Assembly (NCBI GenBank): GCA_945902805.1
Contig: CAMDMZ010000033.1
Coordinates: 1-52,690, forward strand
DNA length: 52,690 nt
DNA from: Propionivibrio dicarboxylicus
Lineage (GTDB): Bacteria; Pseudomonadota; Gammaproteobacteria; Burkholderiales; Rhodocyclaceae
Direction of reading: 5' to 3'
Part shown: positions 44,396 to 52,010 of the stretch, piece by piece
Layout: the number at the start of each line of letters is the position of its first letter
How positions within the stretch are numbered: the stretch's first letter is position 1
Program-made: the position numbers and the translations under genes
Notes under the pieces: model-generated
What the model saw: only the letters and a program-made list of their open reading frames with translations
Told to the model about the DNA's origin: nothing
The model's database searches: none

Positions 44396-45586
44396 TTACC
44401 GGGTGGCGAACTTGAGGAGGGATCGATTCATTGGTCGGGCGTTGGCGGCGGCGATGGTTTCGCGCAGGGTGTCCACCAACTGGTCGTAGATGTGTTCCCA
44501 ATCCCAGGCAGCGATACTCTGGGTGGCGAGCTCGCGGCCGTGGGTCAGGGCGCCGGGGCGCAGGAGGAATTCCAGTGCCGCACGAAGGTAGTCGATGCTG
44601 TCGCCGGGCGATGCCAACATGCCGTTTTCGCCGTGCCGGACCAGTTCGGCAGCGGCCGCCACGCGGTAGGCGATGACGGGCAAGCCGCTGGCCAGGGCTT
44701 CCAGAGTCACATTGCCAAAGGTATCGGTCAGGCTGGGGAACAGGAAGAGGTCGGCCGAGGCGTAGTGCCGGGCGAGATCTTCGCCGTGCCGCATACCGGC
44801 AAAGATATAGCGGGTGTCCGTGTGATCCAGATGGCGCTTGGCAGGTCCATCGCCGACAAGAAGCAGTCGCGCGGCCGGCGCATGGGTGTGAATGACATCG
44901 AAGGCTTTCAGCACCAGCGGAAGATTCTTCTCCGGGGCCAGACGACCGACGTAGGCGATGACCGGAGCTTCATTTTCGACGCCCCAACTAGCACGCAAAT
45001 TGGGGCAGCGCCGGGACGGATTGAAGAGTGCGGTATCGACGCCGCGCGCTACGACCTGCACGCGTTGATAGCCTTCCGTTTTCAGGCGATTGGCCAGCTC
45101 GTTGGACGGGGCGAGTGTCACATCGCTGCGATTGTGCAAGCGACGCAGATGAGCGGCCACCCATGGCTCCAGCCAGCCGACTCCGTAATGGCGGCTATAG
45201 GAATGAAAATTGGTGTGGAACTCGGAGATGACCGGAATGCCGAGCGCACGGGCGGCCGAAATAGCCGATGCGCCGAGCGGTCCTTCGGTCACCACCTGCA
45301 CTATATCCGGGCGGTCCCAGCCCCATTGCCGGCGCAGTTTGCGTTGTGCCGGCATGCCGAGCTTGAGGCCGGGATAGCCGGGGATGGGCAAGCCCCGGAC
45401 CAAGGTCGTCATTACGCTGCGCGAGGTGTCGCCGTCATCGTCGTGAGCCTGGCGCGGCCGCGTCAGGCTGACCCGGTGGCCGCGTGCCAGCAGCCCGTCG
45501 ACCATGCGGCCAATGGTCATCGCCACGCCATTGACTTCCGGCGGGTAGGTCTCAGTAACGACGGCTACATGCAGGGAAGTCTTCAT
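44396..45586 (-). CDS. GT4-family glycosyltransferase (Agt-like)
   Basis: This is a 396-residue GT-B enzyme. TETYPPEVNGVAMTIGR starts the acceptor domain and YVGRLAPEKNLPLVLKAFD starts the donor domain. FPSLTDTFGNVTLEALASGL carries the EX7E motif. The closest functional parallel is Agt, the glycosyltransferase beside plcP that glycosylates diacylglycerol to make glycolipids during phosphate starvation. Gene order plcP-agt is the main evidence for this role. It could also be a mannosyltransferase of another glycolipid. Confidence 0.85.
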   Translation of the reverse strand: MKTSLHVAVVTETYPPEVNGVAMTIGRMVDGLLARGHRVSLTRPRQAHDDDGDTSRSVMTTLVRGLPIPGYPGLKLGMPAQRKLRRQWGWDRPDIVQVVTEGPLGASAISAARALGIPVISEFHTNFHSYSRHYGVGWLEPWVAAHLRRLHNRSDVTLAPSNELANRLKTEGYQRVQVVARGVDTALFNPSRRCPNLRASWGVENEAPVIAYVGRLAPEKNLPLVLKAFDVIHTHAPAARLLLVGDGPAKRHLDHTDTRYIFAGMRHGEDLARHYASADLFLFPSLTDTFGNVTLEALASGLPVIAYRVAAAAELVRHGENGMLASPGDSIDYLRAALEFLLRPGALTHGRELATQSIAAWDWEHIYDQLVDTLRETIAAANARPMNRSLLKFATR

Positions 45587-45596
45587 CGCCGTGACC

Positions 45597-45986
45597 CTAT
45601 TCCAGCAGGACCAGTGTCCAGGTCATGGCGACATTGATCAGCGCCAGCAGAACGGCGGCACTGCCGATGTCCTTGGCACGCTCGGAAAGCCGGTGATGAT
45701 CGAGCGAGATGCGGTCGATGGCGGCCTCGATGGCCGAGTTCAGCAATTCCACGATCAGGACGACAATGACGCTGCCTATCATCAGGACCCGGCCGATACC
45801 TGCGACGGGCAACGCGATGGCGAGCGGAATCAGCACTGTGGCCAGCAGCACTTCCTGGCGAAACGCATCTTCATTGGCATAGGCGGCACGCAACCCGGCC
45901 AGTGAGTAGTTCAAGGCGTTCCAGATGCGTTGCAATCCGGTCTTACCTTTGAATGGGCTTTCCTCGTGAGTGGTATCGGAATTCAT
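45597..45986 (-). CDS. dgkA: Diacylglycerol kinase
   Basis: This is a 129-residue membrane kinase with three helices and the DgkA signature ELLNSAIEAAIDR. It turns diacylglycerol into phosphatidic acid with ATP. ATG 45986 overlaps the stop of the upstream glycosyltransferase (ATGA). In this operon it would draw on the diacylglycerol released by the PlcP-like enzyme, competing with glycosylation or recycling it. That role is inference. Confidence 0.9.
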   Translation of the reverse strand: MNSDTTHEESPFKGKTGLQRIWNALNYSLAGLRAAYANEDAFRQEVLLATVLIPLAIALPVAGIGRVLMIGSVIVVLIVELLNSAIEAAIDRISLDHHRLSERAKDIGSAAVLLALINVAMTWTLVLLE

Positions 45987-47251
45987 GAGCTTACGGTGAC
46001 GGGTTGAGAAAACTCGACAGCGATCGGGGCGGTGGCCAGTTCGCGGTAGAGATCGGCCAGCTTGGCGGCTTGGCGGTCGGCACTCCATTCGTGCGCGAAA
46101 TGGATTGCTTCCGCAGACAATTGGGCCAAGGCGGTCGGGCTGTCGAGCAAGGCCACCAACTGTGCGGCAAAGGTATCTGCGACGTCAGATGCACAAACGG
46201 CGCCGCGCGCTGGCCGGACTATTTCGCCGGCGCCGAGTGCCGGAATGGCGAGCACTGGTAGCCCCGCTGCCATCGCTTCGAGCAGAACCAGGCCTTGCGT
46301 TTCGGTCAGTGAGGCAAAGGTGAACAGATCGGCAGCGGCATAGCAGTCGCGCAGACCGCTCTCGCGCGCCAGATAGCCGACGAAGCAGACATGTTTCTCG
46401 ATCATCAGTTTCGCTGCCTGCTGTTTGAGCGAATCAAGTGCCGGTCCTTCGCCAGCGATCACCAGCAGTATTTCCGGGCGTGCCCGGCAGGCGATGGCGA
46501 CCACCTCAAGCAGAAAGCCGATATTTTTTTCATACGCGGCACGGCCGACGAAGAGCGTGACGCGTCGTTCCGGACCAATCCCGTGCTGTTCGCGGAAGCG
46601 CTTGCCGTCGCCACGGATGAATTGGGCTTCCGGCAAGCCGGTCGGCAGCACCCGAAGCGGTGCCGTGACGCCGTAGCCGCGCAGGGTCGCCGCCATTGGC
46701 GTGGAAGGCACGATGACCGCATCCAGCGTATTGCACTGTTGGCGCGCCAGCATTCGTGCCGCACCGCGCATGACGCTCTTGGGCAGGAAGGGGATGTAGT
46801 GAAACAGGTATTCTTCGAAGTGCGTGTGGTAAGTCGTCACGCAGGGCAGGTGGCGCTGGCGAGCGAAGCGAACCCCGGCGTAGTGCGCGGCGAATGGCGT
46901 CTGGACATGCACGACGTCAAAGTCGGTGCTGGCGAGACGGCGGTTGAGGTTGGCCAGTTCAGACCAGTGCATCAGGCGATCTTCAGGATCAAGCGGGACG
47001 GCGCGCGAGGGCAGGCGGATGACGTCGGCTTCTGCGGCGGCAGCCGGATATTGCGGGGCCACCAGCGTGACCTCGATGCCATGCTCGGCCAGCGTAGGGC
47101 GAAACGTCTGGATCGAGGTGGATACCCCATTCACCCGTGGAGCGTAGACGTCACTGATCATTAAGACGCGCAGAGGCTTGGCGCCATTGGGGTGACGACT
47201 GAGGTGACGACTGGGGTGCCGGTTGCGGAGAACGGTGTCAGCGCTGCTCAT
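45983..47251 (-). CDS. Second GT4-family glycosyltransferase
   Basis: This is a 422-residue GT-B enzyme: SDVYAPRVNGVSTSIQTFRP, VTTYHTHFEEYLFHYIPFLP, LFVGRAAYEKNIGFLLEVV, and FASLTETQGLVLLEAMAAGL with the EX7E motif. It is a paralogue of the enzyme at 44396. Two glycosyltransferases may add two sugars, or one each to two lipids. The N-terminal 25 residues are poorly conserved and Arg-rich. At 46919-46942 a dispersed repeat overlaps the codons for RRLASTDFD, next to the conserved FDVVHVQTPF. Confidence 0.87.
   Translation of the reverse strand: MSSADTVLRNRHPSRHLSRHPNGAKPLRVLMISDVYAPRVNGVSTSIQTFRPTLAEHGIEVTLVAPQYPAAAAEADVIRLPSRAVPLDPEDRLMHWSELANLNRRLASTDFDVVHVQTPFAAHYAGVRFARQRHLPCVTTYHTHFEEYLFHYIPFLPKSVMRGAARMLARQQCNTLDAVIVPSTPMAATLRGYGVTAPLRVLPTGLPEAQFIRGDGKRFREQHGIGPERRVTLFVGRAAYEKNIGFLLEVVAIACRARPEILLVIAGEGPALDSLKQQAAKLMIEKHVCFVGYLARESGLRDCYAAADLFTFASLTETQGLVLLEAMAAGLPVLAIPALGAGEIVRPARGAVCASDVADTFAAQLVALLDSPTALAQLSAEAIHFAHEWSADRQAAKLADLYRELATAPIAVEFSQPVTVSS
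46919..46942 (+). repeat. Dispersed repeat, copy 13 (antisense in the glycosyltransferase)
   Basis: AAAGTCGGTGCTGGCG then AGACGGCG matches copy 1 in 24 bases. It lies within a conserved part of the gene and is read from the other strand as RRLASTDF, in the same frame as in phnA. Confidence 0.8.
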
Positions 47252-47256
47252 GCCGG

Positions 47257-48021
47257 TTACTTGATGAAGTGGCGCACGTAGCGCGGATTGATGCGAGCCA
47301 TCGGGAGCAGCAACATCAGGTCGGCGGTATTGAAATCGGGATCCCAGGCCGGTTCGCCACAGACCCAGGCGCCGGCCCGCAGATAGCCCTTGATCAGCGG
47401 GGGGACGAAGGCCGGTTGGCCGTTGGCCAGGCGCTCGACGGGCAGGCGATGCTGCGGGAAGACGCTGTACTCGGCCGGCGCCATGTGTTTGGCGTCGAGC
47501 TGTTGGAACAGATTGGCGGCGTTGTGCCCACCGTCGGCCATGCCGATCGAGGCGCAGCCGATCAATGAATCGTAATTGCGCGTGATCATGAATTCTGCGA
47601 GCCCGGTCCAGAGCAGGGCGATCACGGCGCCACTGCGAAAATCCGGATGAATGCAGGAGCGGCCGACTTCGACCATGCGACTCTTCAGGTGTTCCAGGCG
47701 TGTGATATAGAACTCGCCTTCGGAGTAGTAGCCGCCGACGCGGCGTGCGGCTTCCGGAGTCAGGATGCGATAGGTGCCGACGATCCGGTTGGCATCGCTT
47801 TCGCGCACCACCAAGTGTTCGCAGAAGGCATCGAAGTGATCGATGTCATGTCCCGGTTCGCGCATCTGCAGGCGGGCACCGAGTTCTTCGGCAAATACTT
47901 TGTAGCGCAGGCGCTGCGCCTCGCGGACTTCCTCTTCGGTGCGGGCGAGGCTGACGGTGTAGGTGATCTTGCTGCTGATGTCTTGCTGGGCGTCGATGTG
48001 CTGCCCATGGTGTTCATTCAT
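47257..48021 (-). CDS. olsB: OlsB-like N-acyltransferase (ornithine lipid synthesis)
   Basis: This is a 254-residue GNAT-fold acyltransferase of the OlsB/hemolysin-like family. RLRYKVFAEELGARLQ, DHFDAFCEHLVV, IVGTYRILTPEAARRVGGYY, VGRSCIHPDFR and LIGCASI are typical. OlsB transfers a 3-hydroxyacyl chain from ACP to ornithine, giving lyso-ornithine lipid. ATG 48021 has AGGAG upstream. The preceding gene is an OlsA-like O-acyltransferase, which would complete the lipid. Related PEP-CTERM-associated acyltransferases look alike, so the assignment leans on context. Confidence 0.8.
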   Translation of the reverse strand: MNEHHGQHIDAQQDISSKITYTVSLARTEEEVREAQRLRYKVFAEELGARLQMREPGHDIDHFDAFCEHLVVRESDANRIVGTYRILTPEAARRVGGYYSEGEFYITRLEHLKSRMVEVGRSCIHPDFRSGAVIALLWTGLAEFMITRNYDSLIGCASIGMADGGHNAANLFQQLDAKHMAPAEYSVFPQHRLPVERLANGQPAFVPPLIKGYLRAGAWVCGEPAWDPDFNTADLMLLLPMARINPRYVRHFIK

Positions 48022-48078
48022 TTGCGTTCTCCTGTTGGCGCGGGGTCGTATCTCTGCCCGCATTCTGGGAACGCTGCG

Positions 48079-48882
48079 TTACTGCTTGATTGCCAATGTG
48101 TTACGGTTAGTTTGCATTGTCGGCTCGACGTTGTGCTGCTGCCGCAGACCGCCAGCAATCGCCTGATGGGCTTGGTGGGCAAGCTGGCGGCGGTCGGCAT
48201 GGGGTGGCCGAAAGCTTGAAACGAGGGTCAGGTGGGCGGTGAGTCCGCCGCTGCGCAGGGTGGTGATCAGACAATCGAGCATGCTGATGTCGTCGATGTA
48301 AGCGGGGGCAATGGAGTGCCGCCCGGCGGCGTCGACATACGTGAGCAGCAGGGCATGCACCGGCACGGCGGCATCGATTGCGCTTTGCAAGAGGGCGCCA
48401 TGGAACGGAAGCACGCGGTCGCCTGCGGTGCTGGTGCCCTCGGGGAAAATGGCGACACGGTCCCCGGCGCTGAGTGCATCGCGCATAGTGTTCAGCGTGC
48501 GATTGGCGGCCCGACTGTTGCCGCGTTCAATAAAGAGCGTTCCATTGAGGCGACTCAGCCAGCCGATCAGGGGCCATCCGGCGACATCATCCTTGCTGAC
48601 AAAGCGGGACGGGAGGACGGCATTGATGACAAAGATGTCAATGAAGGAAATATGGTTGCAAACCACTAGCCCGGTGAGGTTCGGCGTTGCTTGAAACTTG
48701 ACTCGAATGCCGAGCAAGCGCAGGAGTTGATCGGACCAGGCGCGCCTAAGGCGCTGACGCCAGGCCGTCGTGGCCAAAGGGAAGATCAAGGCTACTTGAA
48801 CGGCTGCGTATAGCAGGTGCAGGCCGACCAGAGGCAGTCGTGCGACGGCGAGCGAATTGAGAATGGACATCGGCGCCAACAT
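48079..48882 (-). CDS. olsA: OlsA-like 1-acyl-glycerol-3-phosphate acyltransferase
   Basis: This is a 267-residue PlsC-type acyltransferase with an N-terminal membrane segment, the HX4D motif in VCNHISFIDIF, the lysine/arginine region LFIERGNSRAANR and the IFPEGTS motif. Paired with OlsB it would add the second acyl chain of ornithine lipid. It may also serve phospholipid synthesis. ATG 48882 is used; ATG 48870 is equally plausible, as neither has a clear ribosome site. It is the first gene of the six-gene row and divergent from pstS. Confidence 0.78.
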   Translation of the reverse strand: MLAPMSILNSLAVARLPLVGLHLLYAAVQVALIFPLATTAWRQRLRRAWSDQLLRLLGIRVKFQATPNLTGLVVCNHISFIDIFVINAVLPSRFVSKDDVAGWPLIGWLSRLNGTLFIERGNSRAANRTLNTMRDALSAGDRVAIFPEGTSTAGDRVLPFHGALLQSAIDAAVPVHALLLTYVDAAGRHSIAPAYIDDISMLDCLITTLRSGGLTAHLTLVSSFRPPHADRRQLAHQAHQAIAGGLRQQHNVEPTMQTNRNTLAIKQ

Positions 48883-48918
48883 AGCGAGCGTCTGTTACAC
48901 GACTATTAAGGGCGTTCC

Positions 48919-48952
48919 ACATACGTTCGACGAAATTTCAGTGAGATTTGTG
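48919..48952 (-). promoter_or_regulatory. Possible Pho-type promoter of the ols-plcP operon
   Basis: On the minus strand CACAAAT (48952-48946) and CTGAAAT (48941-48935) stand at 11-bp pitch. Ten bp after the second comes GTATGT (48924-48919) as a poor -10. The layout equals that at pstS, but the hexamer is weaker. A plus-strand pair CTGTTAC/CTATTAA at 48892-48909 is a further Pho-like element in this gap. Confidence 0.35.
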
Positions 48953-48953
48953 A

Positions 48954-48987
48954 ATTTAACCTTCCTGTAACAATCGGCTCCTAGACT
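48954..48987 (+). promoter_or_regulatory. Pho-type promoter of pstS
   Basis: ATTTAAC (48954-48960) and CTGTAAC (48965-48971) are at 11-bp pitch. TAGACT (48982-48987) follows after 10 bp, and the pstS start codon lies 38 bp further on. It is the reference for the two similar promoters at phoB and the PhoX-like gene. Confidence 0.65.
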
Positions 48988-49024
48988 GCACAGGTCTTTT
49001 AATGCACTGCACAAGGAGTCTTAG

Positions 49025-50014
49025 ATGAAATCACTGAAAATTGCTGGCTTGGTTGCTGGCGTGCTTGTCTCTGCGGCTGCTCATGCCCAGGTACCGCTGG
49101 TCAAGGTGGATGGTTCCTCGACGGTGTACCCAATCACCGAAGCGGTGGCCGAGGAGTTCCAGAAGTCGAAAAAGAATACGGTGCGCGTCACGGTCGGTAT
49201 TTCCGGCACCGGCGGCGGTTTCAAGAAATTCTGCCGTGGCGAAACCGATATCTCCGACGCTTCGCGCCCGATTACGGCCAAGGAAATGGCAGACTGCAAG
49301 GCAGCCGGGATCAAGTACATCGAGTTGCCTGTGGCTTTTGATGCCCTCACCGTGGTCATCAACCCCAAGAATGACTGGTTGAAGGAAGGCAAGCTCGCCG
49401 AACTCAAGGCGATGTGGGAGCCGGGTGCACAGACCAAGGTGATGAAGTGGAATCAGGTCAATCCGGCGTATCCGGATCGTCCGCTGAAGCTCTTCGGTCC
49501 AGGCGCCGATTCGGGCACGTTTGAGTACTTCACCGAGGCTGTCAATGGCAAGGCTAAGGCCAGTCGTGGCGATTTCACGGCGTCGGAAGACGACAATGTG
49601 CTGGTTCAGGGGGTTTCGCGTGATATCGCCGGCTTGGGCTATTTTGGTTATGCCTACTACTTCGAGAACAAGGACAAGCTGAAGGCGCTGCCCATCGTCA
49701 ATAGCAAGGGCAAAGCCGTCATGCCGTCCGTGGAGGGCGTCATGAGTGGCGAATACGAGCCGCTGTCGCGTCCGATATTTATCTACGTCAGCGCCAAATC
49801 GGCCGAGCGTCCGGAGGTCAAGGAGTTCGTCGAGTTCTACATGAAGAGTGCGGCCCCGCTGGTCAAGGAGGTGAAGTACGTGCCGCTCGGCGACGCTGAT
49901 TACAAGCATGCGCTGGATAACTTCGGCAAGAAGAAGACCGGAACTGCCTTCGGCGGCCATAACGAGATCGGCGTCAAAGTGGCCGATCTGCTGAAGCGCG
50001 AGCCGAAGGAGTAA
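49025..50014 (+). CDS. pstS: Phosphate ABC transporter substrate-binding protein PstS
   Basis: This is a 329-residue periplasmic phosphate receptor with a signal peptide ending AHA (about residue 21). The phosphate-binding loops are DGSSTVYP near the start, SGTGGGF, and GADSGTFEYF. AAGGAGTC precedes ATG 49025. It starts pstSCAB and is divergent from the ols operon. A hairpin after the gene probably gives PstS excess over the membrane parts. Confidence 0.96.
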   Translation: MKSLKIAGLVAGVLVSAAAHAQVPLVKVDGSSTVYPITEAVAEEFQKSKKNTVRVTVGISGTGGGFKKFCRGETDISDASRPITAKEMADCKAAGIKYIELPVAFDALTVVINPKNDWLKEGKLAELKAMWEPGAQTKVMKWNQVNPAYPDRPLKLFGPGADSGTFEYFTEAVNGKAKASRGDFTASEDDNVLVQGVSRDIAGLGYFGYAYYFENKDKLKALPIVNSKGKAVMPSVEGVMSGEYEPLSRPIFIYVSAKSAERPEVKEFVEFYMKSAAPLVKEVKYVPLGDADYKHALDNFGKKKTGTAFGGHNEIGVKVADLLKREPKE

Positions 50015-50039
50015 TTCCTTGGCCTGGGTAGTCCTCACG

Positions 50040-50069
50040 ACGGAGCGTTGGCGCAAGTTGGCGCTCCGT
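50040..50069 (+). terminator. Intercistronic hairpin pstS-pstC
   Basis: ACGGAGCG (50040-50047) and CGCTCCGT (50062-50069) pair around a 14-base loop without a U-tract. It lies in the 93-bp gap between pstS and pstC and is more likely an mRNA-stability or partial-termination element than a full stop. Confidence 0.5.
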
Positions 50070-50107
50070 GGTGTTCTCAATCTGAACCTCAACCAGTACG
50101 TATTGCG

Positions 50108-51055
50108 ATGACATCCACAGCGTCTATTGTTTCGATGGCACCTGGTACGCAGGTGAGCGCGCGCTTGAAGAAGAATCCGCTGCGCCACGGCAAGGAACGC
50201 ATCATAGAGGGCATTTTGTTCTCGGCGGCAGCGTTTTCCGTGTTCGTCACGGCGGCGATTGTGTACATTCTTCTTTCCGAATCCTGGGTTTTCTTCCAGA
50301 CCGTTCCGCTGCGTGATTTCTTATTCGATACGCAATGGACGCCGTTATTCGATGACGCCCACTACGGCATCATGGTGCTGCTTTCCGGCACTATTACCAG
50401 TACGGCAGTGGCGCTGCTGGTGGCCATTCCGTTCGGCACCATCATCGCCATCTGGCTTTCCGAGTTCGCCGGCTTCAAAACGCGCGAAATCGCCAAGCCG
50501 GTGCTTGAGTTGCTGGGTGGCGTGCCGACCATCATTTATGGCTATTTTGCGCTGATCTTTGTCACGCCGCTGCTGCAGAAGATCTGGCCCGATCTGCCGG
50601 GCTTCAATCTGCTGTCGGCGGGCTTGGTGATGGGCGTGATGATCATTCCCTACATTGCGTCGATTTCCGAGGATGCCATGCGTGCGGTGCCGATGTCGCT
50701 GCGCGAGGGTTCTTACGCCATGGGTGCGACGCGTTTCCAGACAGCCATTCGTGTGGTGATGCCGGCGGCGACGTCGGGTATTGCGTCCGCTTACATTCTG
50801 GGCATTTCGCGTGCGGCGGGCGAAACCATGATCCTGGCCGTGGCGGCGGGCATGCAGCCCAACCTGACGTTCGACCCGAGTGAGCCGGGCGCCACGATTA
50901 CCAGCTACATCGTCCAGGTCGCGCTCGGTGACCTGCCACATGGCTCCATCGGTTACCAGACCATATTTGCCGCCGGCCTGGCACTGCTGACCATGACGCT
51001 GACCTTCAACATGCTCGGCTATTGGCTGCGCAAGCGTTTCCGCGAGGTGTATTGA
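50108..51055 (+). CDS. pstC: Phosphate ABC transporter permease PstC
   Basis: This is a 315-residue inner-membrane permease with about six helices. The ABC-permease loop is [36 protein letters not shown] is a well-conserved PstC/PstA segment. I used ATG 50108; the frame is open further upstream but only over the intergenic hairpin. Its TGA shares a base with the pstA start. Confidence 0.94.
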   Translation: MTSTASIVSMAPGTQVSARLKKNPLRHGKERIIEGILFSAAAFSVFVTAAIVYILLSESWVFFQTVPLRDFLFDTQWTPLFDDAHYGIMVLLSGTITSTAVALLVAIPFGTIIAIWLSEFAGFKTREIAKPVLELLGGVPTIIYGYFALIFVTPLLQKIWPDLPGFNLLSAGLVMGVMIIPYIASISEDAMRAVPMSLREGSYAMGATRFQTAIRVVMPAATSGIASAYILGISRAAGETMILAVAAGMQPNLTFDPSEPGATITSYIVQVALGDLPHGSIGYQTIFAAGLALLTMTLTFNMLGYWLRKRFREVY

Positions 51056-52005
51056 TGTCGCAAGTCACACTGAATGCTGCACAAATTGCGGAGCGCCTGG
51101 CGGCGATTCGCAAGATCATTGCCAAGGCCAAACGTTTCGATACCTTCTTTGCCATTCTCGGCCTGGTCTCACTGATGGTCGGCGTGCTGACATTGACGGC
51201 GCTGATTGCCGACATGGCGATCCGTGGTCTGCCACGTATCGACCTCGATTTCTTTACTTCCTTTCCGTCGCGCCGCGCCGCAAACGCCGGCATTCTCTCT
51301 GCCTGGGTCGGCACCATTTTGGTGATGCTGGTAACGGCCTTGGCGGCCGTCCCCTTGGGGGTCGCCGCCGGTGTTTATCTCGAAGAGTACGCGCCGAAAA
51401 ACTGGATGACAGACATCATCGAGATCAACATTACCAATCTGGCCGGTGTGCCGTCCATCGTCTACGGTTTGTTGGCGCTGGGCCTGTTTGTGTATCACTT
51501 CGGTTTTGGGCAGAGCATTCTTTCCGCCGGCTTGACGCTGGCACTGCTGATCCTGCCGGTCGTCATCGTGTCGACCCGCGAAGCCATTCGTGCCATTCCG
51601 CAGATGGTGCGCGAAGCGGCCTACGGCTGCGGTGCGACCACCTGGCAATTGACGCGCGACCACATCGTGCCGTATTCCTCGGCCGGCATCCTCACCGGCG
51701 TCATCATCGGTATGGCGCGTGCCATCGGCGAGACGGCACCCATCATTACCATCGGCGCGCTCACCTTCATCGCTTTCCTGCCAACGGCGCCCTTTACCGG
51801 CGATCCACCGGCCGGCCTGTTCGACTGGGTGATGGCGCCATTTACGGTGATGCCGATCCAGATGTTCAACTGGACCTCGCGTCCCGAGGCGGATTTCCTG
51901 GTCAATGCCGCAGCCGCCGGTTTCATCCTGATGCTCATGACGCTGATCATGAATGGCCTCGCTATCTGGCTGCGCTACCACCTTCGCAAGAAAATCAAAT
52001 GGTGA
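51055..52005 (+). CDS. pstA: Phosphate ABC transporter permease PstA
   Basis: This 316-residue permease pairs with Pst[20 protein letters not shown] and [20 protein letters not shown] are the family segments. ATG 51055 overlaps the pstC stop by one base and replaces a longer reading that lies inside pstC. pstB follows five bases after its stop. Confidence 0.94.
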   Translation: MSQVTLNAAQIAERLAAIRKIIAKAKRFDTFFAILGLVSLMVGVLTLTALIADMAIRGLPRIDLDFFTSFPSRRAANAGILSAWVGTILVMLVTALAAVPLGVAAGVYLEEYAPKNWMTDIIEINITNLAGVPSIVYGLLALGLFVYHFGFGQSILSAGLTLALLILPVVIVSTREAIRAIPQMVREAAYGCGATTWQLTRDHIVPYSSAGILTGVIIGMARAIGETAPIITIGALTFIAFLPTAPFTGDPPAGLFDWVMAPFTVMPIQMFNWTSRPEADFLVNAAAAGFILMLMTLIMNGLAIWLRYHLRKKIKW

Positions 52006-52010
52006 TCTCC

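Noticed and set aside
43958-45637. Plus-strand open frame of 559 codons opposite the plcP-like and GT4 genes
   Set aside because: It shows no domain. Both genes on the other strand have complete family motifs across the region. Long antisense frames are common in high-GC coding DNA.
574-46942. CRISPR array as explanation for the repeated 25-mers
   Set aside because: Copies are kilobases apart, in both orientations and inside genes. No regular spacing or cas genes are present.
49031-50188. Minus-strand open frame of 385 codons opposite pstS
   Set aside because: pstS is unmistakable on the plus strand. The antisense reading has no recognisable domain.
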